DNA of 64,000 nucleotides, from assembly GCA_963575745.1 (NCBI GenBank), contig CAUYUJ010011270.1:403315-467314 (forward strand), read 5' to 3'. Each line of letters begins with the position of its first letter. The stretch's first letter is position 1. The stretch is from Prorocentrum cordatum (taxonomy: Eukaryota > Sar > Dinophyceae > Prorocentrales > Prorocentraceae). A program made the position numbers and the translations under genes. Below the pieces are notes generated by a model. It was not told the origin of the DNA. It saw nothing but the letters and a program-made list of their open reading frames with translations, and did not search any database. Shown one piece after another: positions 55,365 to 64,000 of this stretch.

Positions 55365-55850
55365 TGCGATTTGGGAAATCGATTTCCAAAAATATATGGT
55401 TTTGGAAATGCATTTCCAAAAATATGTTATTTTTGGAAATGCATTTCCAAAAACATGTTATTTTTGGAAATGCATTTCCAAAAATAGTTATTTTTGGAAA
55501 TGCATTTCCAAAAACACCTATTTTTGGAAATGCATTTCCAAAAATACATCATTTTTGGAAATGCATTTCCAAAAACGCTTATTTTTGGAAATGCATTTCC
55601 AAAAAACGGTTATTTTTGGAAATGCATTTCCAAAAACGGTTATTTTTGGAAATGCATTTCCAAAAGCACCTATTTTTGGAAATGCATTTCCAAAACCATT
55701 TAGTTTGGGAAATGCATTTCCAAAACTATTATTTTTTGGACATGTATTTCCCAAGCTGCTTTCTGAGGGGAAACCATGGCCCAAAAAACAGATCGGGTTT
55801 GGAACTGTATTCCCAATACGTTTTGATTTCGGAATGTGTTTCAAGCGTGG
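55365..55850. repeat. Tandem array of palindromes centred on GGAAATGCATTTCC
   Basis: About 12 units of 30-31 bp, each a palindrome of up to 24 bp (T-run, GGAAATGCATTTCC, A-run) joined by 5-8 variable bases. The first unit has ATCGAT in place of ATGCAT (about 55376-55395). Units from about 55740 on are increasingly diverged (GGACATGTATTTCCC, GGAACTGTATTCCC, GGAATGTGTTTC) but still palindrome-like, giving some 16 units in all. Because the unit is self-complementary, both strands give FGNAFPK / MHFQK reading frames; these are not proteins. It sits about 400 bp upstream of the methyltransferase gene start. Confidence 0.9.
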
Positions 55851-55946
55851 ACATATGGTTGTGCGTGCCACTCGTTACCCAAATCATCCCGCGGGCAACC
55901 CCCTCGCGACGGCGTCTGGGCCAACGTTGGCCAACGCAAACCACCA

Positions 55947-55984
55947 GCCGTAACGGGTGACACGCGCGCGTCGCCCGTTACGGC
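55947..55984. repeat. Hairpin with 15-bp GCCGTAACGGGYGAC arms
   Basis: GCCGTAACGGGTGAC and GTCGCCCGTTACGGC flank an 8-nt ACGCGCGC spacer; one of 15 pairs is mismatched (a possible G-T wobble). The neighbouring CCAACGTTGGCCAACG (55921-55936) is also palindromic. Just downstream, four CATTCC units (about 56027-56050) form a short tandem repeat. Confidence 0.75.
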
Positions 55985-56595
55985 TTGGTATGTTTTGCAC
56001 GACTTAGGCATTGGCCCCGTTCCGATTCCCATTCCCATTCCCATTCCCTCTCAATGATTCCTCCTCCATCTCTCCTTCCTTCCTCCCTTCCTCCCTCCCT
56101 TACTTCAACTCGTCCCAGGGCTCCCCAGGGGACTTCGAATTCAATGTGCAGGACGCCGGGGGGCTCCGAAGGGGGCCGGGCTTGGTCACATATGGGGTCA
56201 TCGGCCCAAGTCGGGGGACGACGTGAGCTGTCGAGGCCGCTGATGCCGGGGGCGCTGGGCCCGGGCCCCCATGGGGTCTGAATCAAACGGCAATAATCCC
56301 ACGCTCAGCCCCCGCACCAAGCATCCCGCGCGGACCCGTGGACGCCACGGACGTCAGCAAGCAGCGGAGGGGGCGGGGGATATCCGAACCATGGGCACGA
56401 GGGTACGATTGTGCCATCAAAGGCTTGGTGATATAGGTCTTGGGGTCTCGGGTGCAAGAGGGGAGTCAGGGGGGGAAAGGTCACGCATTATCCCAGCAAT
56501 GAGATCAGAAATCACACAACGTCCAATGATGTCAACGAACTGCCCGCGAACCACGAGCAGATGCGAGGGCACACCCCGCTGGCACTCGTTGGACT
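55985..56595. other. Spacer without a supported gene
   Basis: Holds the CATTCC repeat, CCTTCCTCC-type tracts (56065-56100) and open but unconvincing frames. On the minus strand near 56490-56590 text such as SHLLVVRGQFVDIIGRCVIS could be a further exon of the gene that follows upstream, but I could not fix its ends. Confidence 0.4.
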
Positions 56596-59500
56596 CTACT
56601 CCGAAAGCATGGCTGCTGGGTCAATGCCCACGTCCGCTATGCGCAGAACCCGAGCACAAATCAAACACATTACCTTAGAAACGCTTAGCGGGCCTTCGGC
56701 AGCGTCCGCCGCGTGGGGGGCGCCAGTAGGAGCTGTACCAAGACCCACGCGGCACAAATAGTCAATCACTACATCCGCCCGAAGGCCCTTCGACTCTTCC
56801 CAGCACCCTTGCACAGCGGCACTTACAACAGCCTCATGGCCAACAAAAAGTTTGTGTTGGCATTCACGATGCAACGACATCTGGCAGACGCAACAAGTCG
56901 CCGTCTCCCCCAGACTGCCTGGCTCTCCGACCAGTGAGGCCGACGCCGAGCATAAAAAACATTCACGAAACTTAGGGCGCCCGTACTGCAAGGGGTCGGG
57001 CCCATGGGGCCCGGGGGCTGAGCTCTCAGTAGCACACTCAAGTGCAAGTGCCATGATCCTACGAAGGAGCAACATATCTTGAGACAGGCAAGGTGCAGGC
57101 TCATCCCACGCAGAGCGGTAAGCCTCGGCCTTCCTCTTCTGCATCCTCTGCCCGACCGCAGGATGCAGCACGATAGCGGCCTCCAGCGGCCTGGGCTTGT
57201 ACAACGTCACAGAGTAGTACACCTGGCTGGGCTGCCAGAGCACAGAAACGCATCATAACCACAACGACACTACACTCATGTCCACAAAACGATTGAGACA
57301 CGTCCGATGAACTGGCGACGGGCACCGACACATAGGATACGTAACCCATGATCGCATTGAATGTCAAGACACACCACTCACCACGAGGGTTCGATGCTCA
57401 AACACCTACCCTCGCCGATCCACTTGCGGGGGCCAGGCAGAGTTGGCACAGTAGAGCAGCGAGCAGGGCAGAGCAGGGAAACGCAGATTTAGAGAGAGTG
57501 CGGCAGGCGGGGAAGAGGATGAGCAGGGGGAAGGGAGAGCCGTGCTGGAGTGCGGAGTAGAAGAGTAGGAGCAGCAGCGCAAGTAGTTACAGGAGCAGCC
57601 TGGGAGTTGGAAGCGTTCGCGACGTTCACGCTAAACGGGGGGCCTGAGTTTCGGGGACACCTCGGGGAAGCTATGGCGGGTCATGGGGTCATGGGGGGCC
57701 TAGTTCGAGGGAAGCTGTCCTTCTCGACCTGATGGTGCCTCATGTGGGTCCCAGCGACATCCTTCTCAGCAGGGCCCAGTGGGCGAACCACTATGCCGTG
57801 CTATGTCTGTCCGGGCCCACCCCAAAATAGAGAGTAGCAAAACGCGGGAAAGCTGCCGGCCGCGCCTCGCCAGTACTGTCCAGGACCTTGCACTTCCGAC
57901 CTTTCTTTGCTTTGACGTCCGTCCAGCTGACATACATAACAGCGGGGGCCTCGTCATGCTCAGGGTCAGGGGCCATCACCAGGGACAACTCGGAGTTCTT
58001 GCCAATAGGTGTCCCAGTCGATATGTGACGAGCCGCGTCCTGGCCAGGTCGGGCCCCGTCTGGGGCCCCGATCAAGGGCCCCAGGGCCTTTCTAAGGGCG
58101 AGTCACAAGCCCAGGTCTTCTGGGAGAGTTGGCATTCAGCCGAGGGGGTGCTGAATTTGCCCAAAGCCCAGTTTTCAAATCACTGCCCCCCCAGGCCCAA
58201 CCCCCAAAGGCAGCCAATCCAAGTCTGGGATTTTCAGATGACCAGAAAGCTGTGACCAACTCCGAAGGGCTTCTGGGTTGCACGGCTTGGCAGCACAGTT
58301 GGATCCTGGATCACGCGGGCACTGCGCAGGAAGTTTGCTTGCCAGGCGGCCATGGCCTCCTGCGCGACATTCTCCTGGATATCCAGCGAAGCCCCAAGCA
58401 GCGCTTCTGTCAATAGCTCTTCTCGTTTTTCACCGTCCATCTCAGGTAGATCATCAAAGTTTTCTTTTTTGTCGGAATCGCTGTGGCCCGGATGTTCTGG
58501 ATGGGTTCTCTTTTTTTTCTCTTCCAGGATGTTGTTCTCGTGGTCCCGAACCAGCTCCTCGCCAGTCTCTTGGGCGTCCTTGTTTTTCATATCGTCGAAC
58601 TGTTTTTCTGTTTCTTCGTCCTGTTGCACTGCAGCTATTCCAAGCGCTCGGCAATGCTGGAGCCAACGCTCTTTATTTTCAAGGCCCCGGGAATTCCGAA
58701 CTTCAACCGAGGAAATTCTGCACTGCATGGCTAAGCGAAAGGAAGAGCTTTAGTACAACTTGTCCTGCCCTGTCGCTGCATCGAGGAGCTTCCAGCCCAG
58801 CTCTTTAATCAGCTCTCGCGAGAACTCGTCGTCGTCGTCGTCGTATTCGACGTCGTGGGTTCCACCTCCACCGGCACTCCCTCCGCCCGGGGCTGGCCCG
58901 GCCCCCGCGGCGCCCGGGTCTGAGCTGGCCGGAGCCCCCAGAAGCGCCGCGACGGCCAAGTCGATATGGAGCTTCTTGCTGGAGCCCGCGGCGTCGGGTT
59001 TCGCCTCTGGGGCGGCGGGGAGGCGGCGAGGGTCGGCATGGCGCGGGAGGGCAGGGGAAGAGGTGGAGAGGGGGGAGGAGGCGAGGAGGGAGGGAGGTAA
59101 AAGGGCCGAGGAGGGAGTACGTTTGGAGGAGGAGCAGGAGGAGGAGGAGGAGGAGGAGGAGGAGGATCAGGAGGAGGAGGAGGAGGGCGGATTCAGAAAG
59201 TAGAGGAAGGGGAGGAGGAGCGTGGGACCTGAAGGCCAAGGACTATGAGCGGCACGCGGGGAGGAGGAGGAAGAGGACGAGGAATGGAGAGGGTGAGGAG
59301 GCGAGTTGGGATGCCCCTGCGACAGACACATCTCTCCTCCCTCCTCCTCCCTAGGCTACACTCCTCTCACTTCCTCCCTTCTCCTCCTTCTCCTTATCAA
59401 TAATCATACTAACTCCTACCCTCCTCCTCCTCCTCCTCCTCCTCCACCTCCCCTGTTCTCCTCCACATGAGGTGGCGGGTGGATTCCCGTGGACCTCATG

Positions 59501-62500
59501 CTCAGACTGGGGCGGTACGTAACCTGGCTTGGTCAGAACGATAGCACCCAAACACCCCCTGCCCTGCCATTCCGGCTCTAAGGCGTTAGGCCGCCCCCTG
59601 GCCAGACGCACCAATAACGCGGCAACTGCGGCCACCTCGGTCCAGGGTCCAGGTCCAGGTCCCGAGAAATCGAATCAGGCGTGATTGGCCCCTACCCGTC
59701 CTTCTCCTTGCGGTCCCCCTTCTTCCTCTTGAGCAGCGCCGCGGGGAGCTGCTCGGTCGCCTCGAAGAGTAGCGTCGGCTCGGTGTCGATGATCGCCTGC
59801 AAATCGCCACTCTCAACCTGGAACACTTTGCGAACTTTATGCAGACGAACTTGCAGTGGAATCCCAGGACCAGTAGCCGTTGGACGCGTCAGCGGGTACT
59901 TGGAGGCCAACATCCGCACACTGCCCGTATGTTCATAAGGCATAGTTGCTTGCACATACCGAACGCCCACGCCCGGGAAAGCACTGGACTCGTCGCCCTG
60001 GAGTACCGCCCATGCAACCAAAGACCGCAAGCTGTAGTTTTTGTCGCAAACGAAGTAGACCTCGTCATGCCCATGTAGCTCTTGGCCCCTGCGACCCACC
60101 GACAAGCAGAATGTTGAATCAATTTCCCTGGCGTGTCGAGGTAGCAGGAGAGAAAAGCCAGCGCCCCACTTCCATTCTGGCGATTCTACCAGACGTGGGT
60201 CCACGACTTGCATACACTCTTGAATCAGATCATCACGTGGTAAGGGCTCTCCTGGGGGCGTGGTCCACCTATCCTTCTCGCCCTGTAGTCTCTGAAAAAA
60301 AAAAAAAAGAAGTCTCTGAGAACAAAAAAAAAAAAAAAAAATGAAAAAAAAAATAAAAAAAAAAACCAAAAAAAGAAAGAAAAAAAAGGAAACCAAAAGA
60401 AATCTGAAAAAAGACAAAAAAAACAGAAAAAAAAAACGAAGGTCGTCATCTGCATGTTCTACAGCTGACTGAAGTAGGTCGGCCGCCTCCCTCCGGATGC
60501 TCGTGAACTTTGTAAGAGAATGAGAGATGCCCAGCTGGGCCCGGACGGCTACCCGAGCAGATAGGTTCGGAAGTCCAATCGCAGGATTTCTCTTGCAGAT
60601 GTGTTTCGTCAAAGAGTTGAGGCCTTCGTTGCGTTGAACGTCCGGGATCAGCATGCGGCGGATGTATTTGCCCACGGCCCAAAATTCAACCGAGATCGTA
60701 CCATGATCAGCCCCTTGGTTAATATCATCTGTGAAGATAAACCGAAGTTTCTGGGCGTTGATCTCCAACATTCTATCGGGCGCGTCCCGGATGTAAATGC
60801 ACAGGTCCTGCCGCTTCTTGCAGTACTCGTCGGGGGGCTTGATTGCAAGGTTGACCAGAGTAAATGGTAGGCGGTGCAGCTGTTGAAGCACTCGTCGCTC
60901 ATACCCTGCACTCAAGTTCATGCTGAGCTCAACTACCAGGAACATGAGCTCATCTTGCATGGGCGCTGCGGCGGCTCCGATGACATCAGACCATGATGTG
61001 TTCTTCACACCCAGGGAGAAAGCACGCGACACCGCCAGCGCCTTGCCCGACACTAGTGCAGCAGCGTGCAGTCCAACTTCGCAGGCAACCTGGTTGGTAA
61101 TCGATTGCTGTATCATGTTGTGGTGGTGGTCGACCTCTGCGTGGCATATCTTGAAAATGTGTGCAACTTCATGGTACAACGGGTCGGCGATGGCGTCTCG
61201 AGCATCCCTCTTCCATCTGCCCATCCTTTTCGAATACTCTGCCTGGGACTCCTGCCTCGGGTCGTCTAGGGCAGGCGCCTCTGCCACGACCGCCTCGTCT
61301 CTGTCCGCGCCCTTGCCTGGGCCCTTCTCATCGTCCTCGAGGGCCTGAGCGCGGGAGTAGGCATTCCGAGGGACAAAGGATGGTTGCGTAGACCAATGGG
61401 AATGGGTAGGAGCATTCATCAAAATAACGTCAACCTCCCCTCCGCCTCTGTTCCCTTCACCTCCAGCTCTGTCATCCTCCCTCGTCCTCTCGCTCAGCCC
61501 CCCCCTGCGTTGCTGCGCTCCGCTCCTCCGCTCATCTCACATATTCCGCCTTCCACGGCTTGACCCTTCCCTCCTCCTCCTCCCCTCCCTCCTTCTCCTC
61601 CTCCTCCTCCTCTTCCTCCTCCTCCTCATCCTCATCCTCGTCCTCCTCCTCCTCCTCACTTCTTGGGTTCCCCCCAGCGGGTAGCCCGGCCATGCCTCCA
61701 GCTGGTCTGGAGCGGCCAGCGGCGGCAAGACCGTCGCGAACACCAGTTGCATCTGGTCCTTCACGGGCACGATGCGGTCCAAGCTCGCGCTCAGGCTGCC
61801 CCACCTTCGGGGGCGGCTGAGATGGCAAAGGCAACGTGGCCCGAGCCTGGACCGAGCTGGGAGAGCTGAGATTCCCCAGAGACCTCGGAAGAATCGGAAG
61901 TTATTGAGGCCACACCTCAGACAAACGATAAGGGCCCCGATGGGCCTCGCACCAGCACCCCACCCGACCAGGATTTGCTGAGTCTGGGGGCCCAATGGCC
62001 TGCGAACCCAAAGGCCCACTACACCGATCAACGACCCCTCCAGATAAGGCCCCGACTCGGAGATTGCCTGGAAGTTTTGGAAGCGAACAGGGCTGAAAGT
62101 GGGAGGGCCCAAGTGTCGTGGGGGAGGTGTGAGATTATGGCCCATTATGGTGGAAACAGCCGCCGCCTCCCGCTGATCGCACATGGCGGCAACTTCTTCG
62201 CGTGTTCCACTGCTAACTCAGCACCGTGCAATCTGGTCCACTCCTTAAAAATATCACGAGCACATTCCCGCCAAACGTGCATTATCTTGGCGGTGGCGCT
62301 GAAGAAGCGCCACTTGATCTTGTGGCGTATGAGCCAGTTGTCAACAGTAACCAGACCGTTCTTCGATACAAGAGCACCGCAGTGGAGCATGCACGGGTAC
62401 GAGATAAACAAACAAAACAAGCTGCTCATGGTTCCTGATGCCACCACCTTTTTGAACAGACTCTGGTCGGACCCCCCGTCGGCTGTGTACATGAATAGAT

Positions 62501-63630
62501 TGAGCCGCACGTGGTATGCATCACCGGCTTGCCGTAGTTGGTTCTCCCACGAGCGGTTGTAAGATCCCGGATCAGACACAATTTCTGGCCAGATCGGGGC
62601 ACCGACGCTGCGCAATTGTTTTTTTCAAAAGGGCGTAAGTGGCCTCCGTGGTCCCAGACAGCACCCTCTGCATATCACATAGTGTGTACAATTGCCGAAA
62701 ACATTCGTGGAAGGGCTTCTCTCTTAGTATGTTAACGTCTGGCATGTAAGATGTGTACACCTCAGTGGTATGCACTTTCGATTTTTTCCACACAGCTGCA
62801 TTCGTGGCATCACTGGAAAAGGCGATCGCGCAGATCTGGAAAACTGGGCCCTGGTCTCTGAAAGCATCTATCTTCTCGCGCTGCATGATGGATTCGTAGG
62901 CCGAGTGGTACGAACGACTGCGAGCTACCAAACAAGCTGCCAGCAGCTCGACGGATCTGTTCGTTTTCTGGCCGCTCACGTCCTGAAGCACACCGACCCC
63001 GAATGATTTTGCCGAGGCACTCGAAAGGATAACACGCAGACCCAGCGCCAATGATCCAGGAACAGTTAGCTGCTTCCCTTTTCCACCACGTTTGGTTTCC
63101 AATTCAAATATCTTGTTTGGGTCCGGCTTCGAACGATCCTTAGGGGGAGGTCGACATCGGTACCGCCACGGAGGTCGGGGCGGGCAATGGCCCTGGGGCT
63201 TCGCATACATTTGAAGTGCTACTACCTCCCCCTCAGGCGAGCAGAGCAGGGATTTCCCTTCCAACGCCTCCTGCTCCTCACTTCTCCCCCTCCTCCTCCT
63301 CCTCCTCCTCGCCCTCCCCCTCCTCCTCCTCCTCCTCCTCCTCCTCCTCCTCCTCAGGACTCCTCCTCCTCCTTCCTCTGGCCGAGGCGAGCGAGCCGAC
63401 CCCGGGGCCCCCAGGTATTTCTGCCCCAGGGCCTAAGACCCCGAGTCCTGAGGTACGAGAGCTCGAACCTCCCTCCTTCGCTCAGCGTCGCGATGCCGAT
63501 CCCTCTCCTGCCTCAAAGAGCGGATGGCATCGTCGCGCCTCAAGAGTAGCTCGACCAATTGCTCCTGGTCCAGCTGCTCGTAGAAGACCCGCGCGCCAGC
63601 AGCGGGTGGAAGTTGAACGGGCCCCACCAC
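56596..63630 (-). CDS. Dinoflagellate repeat-protein family member, multi-exon
   Basis: Minus-strand pieces in order: 63630-about 63465 (coiled coil, ELLLRRDDAIRSLRQERDR); 63271-62145 (TVPGSLALGLRVILSSASAK, VGVLQDVSGQ, MYTADGGSDQS, HGAELAVEHAKKLPP); about 61436-60440 (YSKRMGRWKRDARDAIADPL, QLHRLPFTLVNLAIKPPDE); about 60285-59700; about 58990-58750; possibly 58728-58234; about 58075-57791 (AVMYVSWTDVKAKKG); and about 57240-56596, which has a PHD-like Cys/His cluster (CFLCSAS, CCVCQMSLHREC, CLICARV). Most internal ends fit AG|G acceptors. The order and text match an abundant dinoflagellate family of unknown function as I remember it. One break is visible, at a T7 run (62619-62625). It may be mobile or repeat-borne. 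Exon ends are approximate. Confidence 0.5.
60290..60440. repeat. Poly-A/T tract inside an intron
   Basis: About 150 bp of nearly pure A on the plus strand (T on the coding strand), with isolated C, G and T. On the coding strand it separates SAVEHADDD from GEKDRWTTPPGE and ends in TTTCAGAGACTACAG, which fits a splice acceptor at about 60286. The Phe-rich reading through it is an artefact. Confidence 0.65.
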
Positions 63631-64000
63631 CTCGGTCGGGGAGAGGCGGCAGGACGAGGAGAATGGCGAGGGCGAGGAGAAGAGAGAAAAGGGAAGAGGG
63701 TTTTCACGGGGATAATAAGAGGAAGAAGAGGAGGAGAAGAAAGAGGATGAGGGCTTCGGTGGAAGGAGGAGATGGTGGTAGGATGGAGCCGCGGAGGAAT
63801 CGGAGCAGGAGAGGGGAGGAAGAAACGGAAGGGAGGGTTGCCCAGATTGCCCTCCTCTCATCCTCCTCCTCTCATCTTCCTCTTCTCCCTGTTCCTCCTC
63901 CTGCTTCTCCTCCTTATTATCCTGCTCGTCCTCCTCCTCCTCCTCTTCCTCCTCCTCCTCTTCCACCTCCTCCTCCTCCTCCTACTCCTCCCCCTCCCCC
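63631..64000. repeat. Microsatellite-rich end of the window
   Basis: GAG/AGG-rich sequence (63640-63800) and CCT triplets (63855-64000), probably intron or upstream DNA of the repeat-family gene. Nothing else was seen; the 5' part of that gene may lie beyond the window. Confidence 0.6.

Noticed and set aside
55365-55850. CRISPR array
   Set aside because: Spacers are only 5-8 bp and not unique sequences; no cas genes; eukaryotic context.
55322-55960. Repeat protein FGNAFPK / MHFQK, 212 residues
   Set aside because: The DNA unit is a perfect palindrome, so equivalent ORFs appear on both strands; a structural DNA repeat explains it better.
59692-61422. A single 576-residue exon with a poly-Phe segment
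   Set aside because: The Phe run is a T-rich intron; flanking text is better read as two exons.
1-64000. Spliced-leader gene or relict leader (CCATTTTGGCTCAAG)
   Set aside because: Looked for on both strands by eye; no match found.
1-64000. tRNA or 5S rRNA genes
   Set aside because: No GGTTCGAATCC-type box B or 5S internal control region was noticed; a covariance-model scan would be decisive.

Overview
The window looks like nuclear DNA of a dinoflagellate. I cannot name the genus from sequence alone. The evidence is: (i) introns whose boundaries fit GC donors and AG|G acceptors, with exon lengths that add up exactly to open frames; (ii) a Ty1/copia element whose Gag carries CCCH fingers and whose reverse transcriptase has a YVDDFKLAG box, and a LINE with an N-terminal Cys4 finger, both types common in dinoflagellate genomes; (iii) two members of a large, unnamed dinoflagellate repeat-protein family; (iv) very many GC-rich triplet microsatellites (TCC/GGA, GTC/GAC); (v) long runs of coding sequence on one strand. 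No tRNA, rRNA, spliced-leader gene or CRISPR array was seen.

Layout. 1-1134: microsatellite and unassigned DNA. 1135-13110 (+): one decayed LINE (finger, endonuclease, reverse transcriptase, RNase H), split at 3161/9308 by a 6.1-kb foldback element with >1-kb inverted arms, a 3-bp target duplication and an interior of minisatellites and NotI-centred palindromes. 13.5-21.8 kb (-): a long, frame-broken coding region of unknown function, peppered with the palindrome CGGCTNAGCCG. 21830-21929: assembly gap. 21.9-24.3 kb: simple repeats. 24.4-27.9 kb (-): two related unknown genes. 28.4-33.1 kb (-): pseudogene of the repeat-protein family. 34.0-37.5 kb (-): frame-broken unknown ORFs directly behind a copia element (37.5-44.5 kb, -) that has lost several catalytic residues.

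46.4-63.6 kb (-) holds the best-preserved genes: a four-exon gene for an unknown protein of about 1,170 residues (51000 to 46444), a three-exon C5 cytosine DNA methyltransferase of about 724 residues (54984 to 52177), and a multi-exon member of the repeat-protein family (63630 to 56596) with one homopolymer frameshift. Between them lie a 55-nt near-perfect hairpin (51337-51391) and a striking tandem array of palindromes built on GGAAATGCATTTCC (55365-55850).

Apart from the LINE, essentially every supported coding region is on the minus strand, as in the unidirectional gene blocks known from dinoflagellates. Most of the window is mobile-element debris. The methyltransferase is the one gene with a firm biochemical assignment. 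Exon coordinates come from reading splice signals and frame arithmetic by eye; no alignment or database search was run.
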